A DNA stretch of 28,621 nucleotides from Phaeoceros laevis (Eukaryota > Anthocerotophyta > Anthocerotopsida > Notothyladales), in assembly GCA_049999765.1 (NCBI GenBank), contig JBNGIQ010007375.1, forward strand, positions 1-28,621. Reading direction: 5' to 3'. The notes under the pieces were generated by a model. That model was not told where the DNA came from, made no database searches, and worked only from the letters and a program-made list of their open reading frames with translations. This document shows, one piece after another, positions 1 through 9,646 of this stretch; within the stretch, counting starts at the first letter, position 1, and every line of letters starts with the position of its first letter. The translations under genes and the position numbers were made by a program.

Positions 1-2430
1 GCCCACGGCAGCATGGTCGGGCCCGTCCAGATCCACCTCCTCGATACTGGGTGGCACCGCCGTGAGCGCAGCTACCAGCGGGCGCAACTCCTTGGGCAAC
101 TGCTCCACATTCAATGTTTGGCCACCCTCACCAAGCTCTGTTAGTACCGTATGCATGCTGTCACAGCATGAGGCACAGGTGCAGTAGAAGAACCCCGTTG
201 AGATTTCAGATTTCAGATTTCTTCTAGTTCCCTTCAAAGGAGCATCCCTTATCTCGCCAATCCTAAGGCCTGGGTTCCTCGCAAGAAGCTGATGCACATC
301 ATCCAGAACACTGTGATCCAGCGTTGTGGAGCCCAATAGAAACAAGAAAGACAAGGTTGAAATGGCGCCAAGGGCCTGGAAAATGCCTTTCCATGCCTGT
401 GTGGAAAAGTGAGCCCCCTGCAACTTGAGCAACGTGAGACTGGTGTTGGTGCGCAGCATTTGAGCAAGGGGCTCAGCCAGCTGGCTCGCCTCCTCCTCCT
501 CCTTGGAGAACAATAAATCAAGCTGGCTGCATCTGCCCAATGAGCTGACAATGACGTTCAAGATAGGGTCTGGGCCGCCGCCAACCTGTAGTCTCTGGAG
601 AGCCTTGGCTCCCACGGCAGCAGAGAGAAGGGCCGCACCAGCCACCGTCAGTCCTGTCTCTCGAATCCTAAGCTGCCGCAGGCCCCTGCTTGAGACGAGT
701 TGGGCCAGCAGCTGTGCTGCACGCTCATCTGCCAGGCACTCGGGATTCCGCTCCACGTCCAAGACTTGGAGGCGGGAGGCTGTATTGGCCAGCAGGCTGC
801 TCAAAAGCTGAGACAGCCCTGCTGCCTTCAACCCCACTCCGTCCATTTCCAACGTCTCCAGGGTTGTGCTGCTGCTGGCCAGGATGTGGCCCACCTGCAG
901 GCACCCAAATTCAGATCCAAAGCCCGAGTTGTTATTCACCTTAAGATGTTCCAGGACCGTGTTGGAAGCGAGGCCCTGGCACATCCGCTCCACCTCCGAC
1001 TCCCTACTGATGTTGCAGGCGTTCAACCTTACCCTTTTCAGGGAAGGGCATCTCCCAATCAGCCCCAGCACCAACAGCCTCAACTCCCACAACATACTAC
1101 TACTACCCACAAGCGGATGTTCCGGCTTCAACCGAAACATCCTGCCCACGGCAGCATGGTCGGGCCCGTCCAGATCCACCTCCTCGATACTGGGTGGCAC
1201 CGCCGTGAGCGCAGCTACCAGCGGGCGCAACTCCTTGGGCAACTGCTCCACATTCAATGTTTCGCCACCCTCACCAAGCTCTGTTAGTACCGTATGCATG
1301 CCGTGATAGCATGAGGTACAGGTGCAGTAGAAGAACCCCCTTGATTTCAGATTTCTTCTAGTTCCCTTCAAAGGAGCGTTCCTAATCGCGCCAATAGTAA
1401 GGTCTGGGTTCCTCGCAAGAAGCTGATGCACATCATCCATAACTCTGTGATCCAGTGTTGTGGAGCCCTCTAGAGACAAGAAAGACAAGGTTGAAATGGC
1501 GCCAAGGGCCTGGAAAATGCCGTTCCATGCCTGAGTGGAAAAGTGAGCCTCCTCCAACCACAGCTTTCTCAAGCTGATGCTGCTCCATAGCATTTGAGCA
1601 AGTGTCTCAGCCAACTGGCCCCCCTCCTCTTCGCGCTCCTCCCTAGAGAACATTAAAACAAGCTCGCTGCATCTGCTGACTGATCTGACAATGACTTTCA
1701 AGATTGGCTCTGAGCCGCCGCCAACCTGTAGTTGCTGGAGAGCCTTGGCTTCCAACGCGGCAGAGAGAAGGGCCGCTCCAGCCACCGACAGTCCCGTCTC
1801 TCGAATCCTAAGCTCCCGCAGGCCCTTGCTTGAGACGAGTTGGGCCAGCAGCTGTGCTGCACGCTCATCTGCCAAGCACTCGGGATTGTGCTCCACGTCC
1901 AAGACTTGGAGGCGGGAGGCTGTATTGGCCAGCAGGCTGCTCAAAAGCCGAGACAGCCCTGCTGCTTTCAACCCCACTCCGTCCATATACAGTTCCTCCA
2001 AGCTTGTGCCGCTAGCGCTGCTGGCCAGGATTTGGCTCAGCTGCAGGCACCCTAACTCAGATCCAAAGCCTATGTTGCTGTCCAGCCTGAGCCATCGCAA
2101 CACCTGGTTGGATTTGAGGCCCTCGCAAATATGCTCCACTTCCGACTCACTGCTGATGCCGCAGTTAACTCCGGCGGCATCAGCGTTGCCCAATTGCACC
2201 ACCCGCAGGGAAGGGCAGCTGCCGATCAGACCCAGCACCCACAGCCTCACACTGTACCACAAACCAGCAGCACCGGTACCAGCAGCATCCTCGACAGCGG
2301 CAGCTGGTGGATCCATCCGGAAATAGTCGCCGCCTTGGTCCGGCCCTCCAAGATCCACCTCCTGGATCGTGGGCGGCACCTCCCTAAGCTGGGCAACCAG
2401 CTGTCGCAGACGTTTGGGCAGCTGCTCCAC
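1..2430 (-). repeat. Tandem in-frame duplication of LRR modules (period 1143-1179 bp)
   Basis: The segment 1-150 recurs at 1144-1293 almost base for base (offset 1143 bp, 381 codons). A more diverged third copy lies at about 2340-2430 (offset 1179 bp from the second). Both offsets are multiples of three, so the frame is kept. The region encoding the second half of each module (for example about 700-820 against 1840-1960) is much more alike than that encoding the first half (about 900-1140 against 2020-2330). This fits unequal crossing over or gene conversion acting unevenly. Confidence 0.9.
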
Positions 2431-2550
2431 ATCGATATGCACATCCATTGCGCCAATCTCAGCGTCACAGTCCGCAGCCTCCTCCTTCTCTTGCTGTTGC
2501 TGTTGCTGCCCAGGCTGAGGGAGCTCGTCCATCATCGCGGAAGTGGACAT
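1..2550 (-). CDS. Modular ribonuclease-inhibitor-type LRR protein, 5' part (runs off left edge)
   Basis: One minus-strand frame is open from an in-frame stop at 2674-2676 to base 1, with its first ATG at 2550-2548, giving 850 residues without a stop. Residues 1-35 are low complexity (six Gln at 15-20, then acidic). Repeated modules follow, starting near residues 41, 434 and 815. Each opens with a VEQLPKxLRxLVAxL stretch, then an LRR series of the roughly 28-residue RNI type (for example GLKAAGLSQLLSSLLANTAS and LRIRETGLTVAGAALL), then an HFSTQAW block and a CTCxSC cysteine motif before the next module. Modules A and B are 393 and 381 codons long. Proteins with RI-type LRRs are usually cytoplasmic protein-binding scaffolds, sometimes fused to NTPase or kinase domains. 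Any such domain would lie beyond the left edge, so function is unknown. The antisense strand shows only shadow frames. Confidence 0.8.
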   Translation of the reverse strand, partial: MSTSAMMDELPQPGQQQQQQEKEEAADCDAEIGAMDVHIDVEQLPKRLRQLVAQLREVPPTIQEVDLGGPDQGGDYFRMDPPAAAVEDAAGTGAAGLWYSVRLWVLGLIGSCPSLRVVQLGNADAAGVNCGISSESEVEHICEGLKSNQVLRWLRLDSNIGFGSELGCLQLSQILASSASGTSLEELYMDGVGLKAAGLSRLLSSLLANTASRLQVLDVEHNPECLADERAAQLLAQLVSSKGLRELRIRETGLSVAGAALLSAALEAKALQQLQVGGGSEPILKVIVRSVSRCSELVLMFSREEREEEGGQLAETLAQMLWSSISLRKLWLEEAHFSTQAWNGIFQALGAISTLSFLSLEGSTTLDHRVMDDVHQLLARNPDLTIGAIRNAPLKGTRRNLKSRGFFYCTCTSCYHGMHTVLTELGEGGETLNVEQLPKELRPLVAALTAVPPSIEEVDLDGPDHAAVGRMFRLKPEHPLVGSSSMLWELRLLVLGLIGRCPSLKRVRLNACNISRESEVERMCQGLASNTVLEHLKVNNNSGFGSEFGCLQVGHILASSSTTLETLEMDGVGLKAAGLSQLLSSLLANTASRLQVLDVERNPECLADERAAQLLAQLVSSRGLRQLRIRETGLTVAGAALLSAAVGAKALQRLQVGGGPDPILNVIVSSLGRCSQLDLLFSKEEEEASQLAEPLAQMLRTNTSLTLLKLQGAHFSTQAWKGIFQALGAISTLSFLFLLGSTTLDHSVLDDVHQLLARNPGLRIGEIRDAPLKGTRRNLKSEISTGFFYCTCASCCDSMHTVLTELGEGGQTLNVEQLPKELRPLVAALTAVPPSIEEVDLDGPDHAAVG

Positions 2551-2689
2551 CTTCACGCGTTCCGTGGCTGCAGGCGTCGGCAAGCTTGGGGACCAAAAAG
2601 ACGTGGCCCGCTGAACGCTACAAATCTTGTCCACGGTCTTGCAGGCGGTGAGGGTGCCTCCCTGACAAGGGAATTAGTGAGGGACTTCG

Positions 2690-3190
2690 TCGGGGAGCTT
2701 CTCCGCACTGCCAGAGAGAGACGGGAAGTTTACGTGGCTCTCCCTCTTGAGCAGCAAAGTGGAATCTGATGATCCGTCCAGCTCACATATTCGTGACTAG
2801 TGGTAGGGGGAGATGTATCAGCAGCGGGTCGCCCTGGAGGTCCTTCCAAGGAGTGTGACGAGTTTCAGTCTCCCAGGTGCACCGACGCCCTTGACAGAAG
2901 GACGAAAAAGAACTCGCGGAGCACGTCACCATGACGGAAGCTTACCCAAGTGGCCAACTTTTGGTTTCGAGGACTTGGCTTGCAAGTAACTCCCAGGCTT
3001 TGTTGCTTGCAAGCAAGCAGGAAACAGGGAGGGTGCTCTGGCTTCCAGAGCTCTAGCCATTATTCAGCTCGTCGCTCGGGGAGCTCCAACTCCGCAGAGA
3101 GAGAAAAGAATTATTTTAAACGTGCCTCTCCCTCTCACAAGGTGTCCAGAATCTGATCCATCCAGCTCATGATCACAAACTCCCGACTCC
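2690..3190. repeat. Duplicated 5' flank of the LRR gene (about 100 bp, offset about 385 bp)
   Basis: Bases around 2693-2800 and 3078-3175 are diverged copies. Both read GGGAGCT..CTCCGCA, a GAGAGAGA run, TTTA(A)ACGTG, GGCTCTCCCTCT or GCCTCTCCCTCT, and GGAATCTGAT or AGAATCTGAT, ending in CCAGCTCA. They lie upstream of the LRR start on the minus strand, so a promoter or 5' UTR segment was duplicated. The rest of 2551-3770 shows no recognisable gene. Confidence 0.6.
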
Positions 3191-3799
3191 TGACTCGTGA
3201 CCAGTACCAGGGCCAGAGCATGATGCAGAGCATTCTACCCAGGGCAAGGTATAGCTTGCCCAGCTTGGCACCATGTGCTGTCATCATGACTGGACAGGTC
3301 TGCCCAAGGCATTGTTCTGCAGTTGGCAGGTTTGTTCTGCTAACTTAGCCTGCAATCAACTACTTTAATTCGCACCACCACTTTAATTCAATCCACCACT
3401 TCGCTGTGGGAGCACGAATTCATTCACGCTGGCCATTGGCACTATTTCTGGTGCTAAGAATGCTGCTTCTTCTATAGATTGACAAGCTTGCACCCCTTTT
3501 CAAACATTTCTAACCAGCAAACAGCAGCACACTTGTAAGTGAGTGTGTGGCTGGACTATAATACCAGGCCTGGATGATGCATGTCTGTAGGCAAGCTAAA
3601 GTTGCAGGTTTTGGGCCAGGGCACCCGTAGAATACTGCTATATGGAGGAGCCCTCACCAGTTCACTTGTGTTGGAGGCATATTGTGAACCATCAATCCAG
3701 TGAATGCATGCACCTCTGTCATGCATGTGGTTGCTGGCTGAGATTCCTGAAACTTGGAAGGCGTACGTGATTGGATGAAAGATTTAAAAATTCATCATT

Positions 3800-5127
3800 C
3801 CGCTTCACACTCTATCTGAAGAAACGGATATTCAAAATTCGGTTAAGTTCTGTATCCGTTTTGGGGTTGTTGTCCATGCGGTTGACCGGTAGGATACCTC
3901 CGGAGCTCACGAATTGCACCGCCCTGGTGGTGGTGGCGTTGGGGAAGAACGACTTGTCGAGGTACATTCCGGCAGAGATTGCAAATCTGATGGGGTTGCG
4001 GAGCTTGCTGGTGAGCAGCAACAGGTTGGGTGGACGCTGTCGGCGTTTCCGTGGCATTTGTGCACGGCGTTGAATTGGGTAAACTTTGCGAGGAACAATT
4101 TCAGCAGGAGCTTGCCGGAGAGCTTTGGCGTGGCGCCCATGGCTTTGTTTTTGGGGAGTGGGAGCCTGCTCACTGGAGCCGTACCATCTTCGTTTCGGAA
4201 CTGGACGCAAATACAGGTGGTGGATTTGCAGAATAACCGGTTGGGTGGAAACGTTTCTGATTCGTTGGAAGCGCTCGCGGACAAGAGAGGGAGGATTCTG
4301 CTTGTCGGGTAATTTGTTTGGAGCATTCCGGAGTGGATCGGCGGTGGTTTCCCGCATGTGCATGTTCTGCACTTGGGTGGGAACGAATTGGTGGGGCAGA
4401 TTTCTGTGGGGATTTCGGAGTTGGCTGCTTTGCAACGACCTATATCTGCGATAGTGTCGCAGATTGTGTTTAGGCAGATTGGAAGCTACATCGAGCCGGA
4501 CGTAGTGATCACGTAGAAGAATGTGACGTTGGGTTTGTTTGGCATCCTCAACTCCACCACCGTCTTGGATTTGTCCACCAATGAGCTGGAGGGGGGGGGG
4601 GATTCCGGAGGGAATGGAGGCGCTTCTAGGGTTGAGGTATCTCAACTTGTCTCGGAACCGTTTATCTGGCCCCCATACCTGAGTCGTTCAGCAAGCTCAC
4701 TGTTCTGAGTGAGATGGACTTGTCACAGAATGGTCTGGGAGGTGGCATACCGGCGTCGTTTGCAGAGCTCACGGATTTGGAGTACTTGAATGTGTCCGGC
4801 AACGAACTTGTAGGGCAGATTCCCTCCTTCGGCACCAGGTTCAGCAACGCCTCGTTTTTGGGGAACCAAGGCCTTTGTGGAAGTCCTTTGGATAGGGCAT
4901 GTGACCCCGGCCTGGGACCATCACCAGCTGCAACAGAGGATAAATTCCATACCCCGAGTCATTCTATCGAGCTCATTTCATGGATAGCCTTTTCGATAGG
5001 ATGTGCTGTTTCTTTCCTGCTGGGTATCATGCTGTGTCTGTCAACAAGTAGAGGTCTTTACTTCATCTTAGGTGACGCAGAACCACCCACCTACATCGTT
5101 TTACATGGATTCTTTCAAGCTCCATGA
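3800..5127 (+). pseudogene. LRR receptor-like protein/kinase ectodomain, degenerate
   Basis: Plant extracellular LRRs of the LxxLxLxxNxLxGxIP type run through three frames. Examples are LTGRIPPELTNCTALVVVAL (from about 3877), IQVVDLQNNRLGG (about 4210), VHVLHLGGNELVGQIS (about 4362), LRYLNLSRNRLSG (about 4630) and YLNVSGNELVGQIPSFG (about 4780). A juxtamembrane cap (SNASFLGNQGLCGSPLDRAC) and a single hydrophobic segment near 4975-5040 follow. This is the order found at the end of RLP or PSKR/BRI1-like ectodomains. The lesions I can place are a frame change near 4025, TAA at 4310-4312, TAG at 4514-4516, a frame change at an 11-G run (4591-4601), and another near 4670-4680. No kinase domain follows the membrane segment; the frame ends at 5127. 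The family's usual role is ligand perception at the plasma membrane, and this copy cannot make the full protein. Confidence 0.8.
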
Positions 5128-6427
5128 TCACTACGGGTGCAGGTACATTCATGTCTACAAGTTTTGAGTGGGTCTTGGTAATTGATTAAGGAAGTGGTGT
5201 CTTGGTGTGCCCAGGATAATTGGTGGAGAACTTTGTAGAGTCTATTGATCAGGTGCCATAAGATTACGAGGTGAAGACACGCATAGCTTCAGATTGGACC
5301 TGATCCTTGCTTATTCCAGTTCACGCAAGGTCTTTGAGTTCTCAGTTTTGAAGAGTTCTCCTAAACACATGATAAGCCTAATATTACTTGGAGAATGTAA
5401 CCCTTCTAGCCCAAGAGACACCCCCTGCAACACAAGTGAGGCTGTTGCTTGCAACAGTGATGTACAGTGCATTTTGTGGTACCTGTAAAAGGTCGAAGCA
5501 GTGGGCAAAGTGTGATGACCAGTGCTCAGATGGTTGAACTTGGCTTGAGGTGGAACGTCGGAGTTGCTGATACACAGAACCTTAACAAGGACGTCAGGCT
5601 ACTGAACACCATGGATGCTGGAGATAGGCTAAAAGCTTTCAGAGAGCTAAGTTGGTCCAGGAAATGAACCATGGAAGCAACAACAGACCTTGATTGGAAC
5701 GACTTTAACAGGCATGTCACAGGCTCCATGGAGATCCCTCCTCCCCGTTAGATAGGATGATGATTCAGTGAAAACTTGAGAAAAGCATTACTATTGCTTG
5801 ATCAACCTCCGTGCACATATGCACGAAGAAAATTGACAACTTGGGTTTCCTACAAAGTACTGGAAGCTGCCAACAACAAACAGGAGATGAAGCTTTTCCC
5901 TCAGTGAAGCCTGAGATATCTAGCAGTTTACAGTGATTAGCAAAGTAGAGGTGCCGGGTTGCCAGGTTTACCGGTCACTTGAGCAGAAAATGTTGAACTG
6001 GCGTCAGTTAACAGTATCATGAACAGCTCATTAGAGCTCCTCACAATTGTTAGAACAGCTTTTCAAGTGGAATGTGTTCTGCGGGCATTGGCATACACCA
6101 GTGTCACCCACGAGTGTTGTGTGGCTGCCTTCTTCGCACATGACACCCGACGTAACAGCGATCGTCTGCATCGCATCGTGTGCTCTTTGGACCCCACAAG
6201 CAATTTTGTAAAGTTTCTTCTTCTTTTTCTTCTGCTTACCCCTGACCTGGTCTGGAGGACCATCTTTGCCACTGCAGTACTGTACAAGCAGTCGCTCCAG
6301 GCTCTGCTCCATTGTTTGGAGACTTAGCGAGAACACGATCACACCCGTTTGCTAACAACGTGCCCCGCTTCTGACGTCATTATTTATCCGAACATTTATG
6401 GTAGATGACCTGCATGTTGCCAAGCCA

Positions 6428-6437
6428 TTAGGGTTAG
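6428..6437 (+). promoter_or_regulatory. Telo-box-like motif upstream of the GPR107-like gene
   Basis: TTAGGGTTAG lies about 590 bp before the ATG at 7024. Telo-boxes (AAACCCTA or its complement) are known in plant promoters of translation and growth genes. One short motif at this distance is weak evidence. Confidence 0.25.
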
Positions 6438-6809
6438 ACTTATTTTGACCACGAGGCGGAGGAAGCAAGGTAGGAAGCCCGAGTGCTCCCTGGTGTCAGT
6501 GAGGAGCAGGTGCACGATCCTGAAGATCCGATCTACCATGGCAGGCTTGCTCCGCACTCTTAGCATGGCGTGCTTGCTTGCAAGCAGCCCCTGCTGGCGG
6601 ACAGCGTCTTCGTCGGGCCTCCCGTTGTAGTAGCGGGTCCTCTTCCACCGGAAGAATGCAAGCTTCCGTTTTGTGGATACAGGTATCTCCTCTTTGAATT
6701 AATCCTAAAAGGTCTTTTGGCCAGAGCCTTTTGGCAGTGTCATAGAGTTGAGGCAGCGCTGGTTCTGTTGGCCTTGTCAAATTGATGAAACCCTCCATGC
6801 CTGCCTGTA

Positions 6810-6845
6810 CAGCAGAGGAGCTAGGGACAGCAGAGGAGCTAGGGG
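6810..6845 (+). repeat. 18-bp tandem duplication in the 5' leader region
   Basis: CAGCAGAGGAGCTAGGGA is followed directly by the same 18 bases with one change at the end (6810-6827 and 6828-6845), about 180 bp before the GPR107-like start codon. Confidence 0.8.
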
Positions 6846-7023
6846 CAGCAGGAGAGTGATCGGCAAAACCTGCTTCTCTACTTGCCAGCCCCGCGGGACT
6901 GGTGGTCCTGGAGGAGTGTGATCTTGGAACCTCGGAGAATTAACGTGGAGTCCATTCTCGTGGGGCTACGAAGTGAGACCTCGGCATCTGCAGGCATTTG
7001 TGTTCAACCACATAGGCGTCACC

Positions 7024-8358
7024 ATGGAGCGTCATGCTAAGGGATTCGGATTGGCTGCCTGGTGTGCACTGGCTGTCTTCGTCCTCCTTGCAGGGCTACC
7101 GGTTTGCAGAGCTGACATCATGCGCTCAAGTATAAGAGAAGATAATCGGTATCTCATTTATTTCGAAAGATTCGGTTTTGACAAGGCAGGCCAAGTGGAA
7201 CTTTTTGTGGACCATCTATCGCTGCATCCAGATAAGTCATCAGCATATGGCTCGATGGGCTTTTTCCTGACCACTGAGGAGGCTTGGCTTCAGGTTTTGG
7301 TCGACCAAGCGCCGCATCCTGACAATTGTCCGCTAGATAACAAGCATGTTATACTACTTTTTCGACTGGAGGAGGTGTTTCGGTCTTCAAAACTTCCTTA
7401 TAACTTCAGCAGTCCTGTACCTGAGGCGAATGAATACACCCTCATTTTTGCCAACTGCAAACATGCCAACCACTCTGTTTCCATGGATGTGAAGACTGAC
7501 ATGTTCAACTTGGTAGGCAAAGTCAAGAACTACCTACCTTCAGGTCAGACACAGTTGCCGAGTCTCTACCTGGCGTTTGGTTGCATTTACCTCCTCTTGG
7601 CTGGCGTCTGGGTTTACGTCTGCCTGAAGCAGAAGGAAACAGCTCACTTGCTCCATCTGCTCATGGGCCTGCTTATCTTCATCAAAGCTTTCAATCTTCT
7701 TTTTGAGGCGGCTGAGAAGAGTAATGTTCAGAAGACAGGAGAACCGCACGGCTGGGATATTGCGTTTTCCATATCTGGGCTGTTTCGAGGGGTTATGCTT
7801 TTCATAGTTATTGTATTGATCGGGACAGGGTGGTCGTTCCTGAAGCCATATTTGCAAGATAAGGAAAAGAAGGTACTTATGGTTGTTATCCCTCTTCAGG
7901 TGTTCGCCAACATAGCAAATATTGTGATTGAGGAAACAGGGCCAGCATCAAACAGGAGCTGGCTGACATGGAGACAGGTTTTTCTTCTGCTGGACATTAT
8001 TTGCTGCATCGCAGTCCTGGTTCCTATTGTCTGGTCGATAAAGCATCTTCGTGAAGCATCGCAAACAGATGGGAAAGCTGCTAGAAATGTTGTCAAGCTG
8101 ACTTTGTTTCGACAATATTACATAGTGGTTGTGAGTTATATCTATTTCACACGGATTGTGGTATTTGCACTCAAGACGGTGACGACATATCAGTATGAGT
8201 GGACAAGTGAACTTGCAGAGGAGGCGGCTACCCTTGCATTCTATATTTTCACAGGCTATAGGTTCCGCCCTGTTGCACAGAACCCGTACTTTGTTCTGGA
8301 TGAAGAAGAAGAGGAAGCAACAAAAGAGGCTCTGAAGGACGATGACTTTGATCTGTAG
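7024..8358 (+). CDS. GPR107/GPR108-like (lung seven-transmembrane receptor family) protein
   Basis: This is an intact single-exon gene of 444 residues starting at the ATG in CACCATGG (7024); the frame upstream has no other ATG. Residues 1-31 are a signal peptide ending near VCRADI. A lumenal domain of about 150 residues follows, with cysteines at PDNCP and FANCK and possible N-glycosylation sites (NFSS, NHS). Seven hydrophobic segments lie at about 180-202, 209-230, 245-272, 283-303, 320-339, 364-383 and 397-415. They carry the family signatures LxLxFGxIYLLLAGxW, FRGVMLF and FYIFTGYRFRP. The tail is acidic (DEEEEEA, DDDFDL). Relatives act in Golgi or endosomal trafficking, and plant members were also proposed as candidate GPCRs. 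Length and order match the family. Localisation and role here are inferred from homology. Confidence 0.95.
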   Translation: MERHAKGFGLAAWCALAVFVLLAGLPVCRADIMRSSIREDNRYLIYFERFGFDKAGQVELFVDHLSLHPDKSSAYGSMGFFLTTEEAWLQVLVDQAPHPDNCPLDNKHVILLFRLEEVFRSSKLPYNFSSPVPEANEYTLIFANCKHANHSVSMDVKTDMFNLVGKVKNYLPSGQTQLPSLYLAFGCIYLLLAGVWVYVCLKQKETAHLLHLLMGLLIFIKAFNLLFEAAEKSNVQKTGEPHGWDIAFSISGLFRGVMLFIVIVLIGTGWSFLKPYLQDKEKKVLMVVIPLQVFANIANIVIEETGPASNRSWLTWRQVFLLLDIICCIAVLVPIVWSIKHLREASQTDGKAARNVVKLTLFRQYYIVVVSYIYFTRIVVFALKTVTTYQYEWTSELAEEAATLAFYIFTGYRFRPVAQNPYFVLDEEEEEATKEALKDDDFDL

Positions 8359-8745
8359 GATGTCTTGGGTGAGAATCTGCAACTAGATATCCAGGTTGTA
8401 CACTTCTCAAATGAGGTCTGTATTGCCAAGGATAACGAAGGTTGTGGACCTCTGTAGGCTTTCGGGAGTCACCCATTTTTTATGGATTTGTAGCACACTT
8501 AACCAGGGGATTGGTTGCACTGCTCTTCGATAGCTAGCTTATCATTAGGAGGCAATCTTCTGAAGACTGATAACTGTTCCTTGTGCAATCCTGGATCCTG
8601 CCAGTTACTGATGAAATTTCCGCCCTTGAAGTGTACTGGTCGGTTGCTGACCACTTGGTTGATTGTTCTGCCGAACGGTTGAGTCCTGAGATGCTAACTC
8701 CTCCGTGACTGCTCAAAAAAGGAAGCTGTCAAGTCGATCTTTTTT
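8359..8745 (+). other. Probable 3' UTR and intergenic spacer after the GPR107-like gene
   Basis: No coding signal is visible. The short frames here are shadows. A T-run at 8740-8747 sits between this gene and the possible minus-strand gene to the right. Confidence 0.4.
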
Positions 8746-9646
8746 TTACCACTCTTGGCAGAATGTGAGATTCTGAAACGGAACCAACGGTTCCTTAGCG
8801 TGCACCGAAGGAATCGTCCGTTCAATGAAAATCGTTACGTGGTAGCCAACTGCTGAAACTAATAACGTGCCAAAGCTAGCAGCCCACAAGGGATGGAGGA
8901 ATTCGCTTGATATTTGCTCAAAGATGATCTCCGCTGAGATTGACAGCTTTGACAGACTATCAGTACCGTATGCTGTCAAAGTGGTGCTAGCTTCCCGAAT
9001 TGATACACAGCTTGCTACTGCCTGCCCGGTGAATCCCGGAAAGTCATCATTAATCATATCATCATCATGGGCAGCGACCTAGAAGTGCTCATCTCATCAA
9101 CTGGCGGTCGTAAAGAAAAACCGGAAGTTAGGAAGCAAGATCTAAGTCCAAGGCGTTGGGTGCCGGGTCACATACCCTGTCAAAAAGCACCCATCTGCTG
9201 GTGGGAAACACAGATCTGGGGCAGGTTCCTGGGCACAGCGAGCTCACTGTGCCCCTGAGCTACCTCCCCGTCCATCTGTAATCTGCTAAAGTTCTCGAAG
9301 GTTGAGCAATCGCTGCAATTTCATCTCGACGGCTCAGATGAGGATGCAGACAAAAGTCACTATGTAGCAACCCACAACGTAACAGGATCATGTAATTTAC
9401 AAGTCTGCTGGGAATGTTACAATTTAGCGACCGCCGGTGCCACATTTCGAGCGGCACTGCCAACTTTTCTAAGAAAGACACTAAACACGACAGGAGCTGC
9501 GTAGCTCTTCCGCAATTGACTTCACACGGAAACAAACCTACTTGGAAGGTGGAAGATACATTGCTATCAACCCAGTTCCTGCTCTTACCCACAGCCACTA
9601 CTCTAAGCCGATTTGCGAAGGCGGAAGCGCAAATATCACTGAACTA

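Larger units (their letters stand above)
5128..6970. other. Intergenic: no recognisable gene
   Basis: The short frames here (for example 5467-5667 plus and 6031-6342 minus) match nothing I know. The minus frame at 6031-6342 starts with a plausible exon-like stretch (MEQSLERLLVQYC, then a Lys run), but I see no partner exon. The part near 6400-7020 should hold the promoter and 5' UTR of the GPR107-like gene. It includes a telo-box-like TTAGGGTTAG at 6428-6437. Confidence 0.4.

Noticed and set aside
1691-2769. Plus-strand frames of 211 and 212 codons
   Set aside because: They are antisense to the modular LRR gene. Their Arg/Ser/Leu-rich sequence has no family features and is explained by the complementary coding strand.
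3812-4645. Minus-strand frame of 277 codons
   Set aside because: It is antisense to the LRR receptor pseudogene, with Pro/Arg-rich sequence typical of a reversed LRR and no domain.
4978-5667. Kinase domain after the receptor membrane segment
   Set aside because: I looked for the glycine loop, HRD and DFG motifs in the following frames and found none.
7948-8382. Minus-strand frame of 144 codons
   Set aside because: It lies wholly antisense to the well-supported GPR107-like gene.
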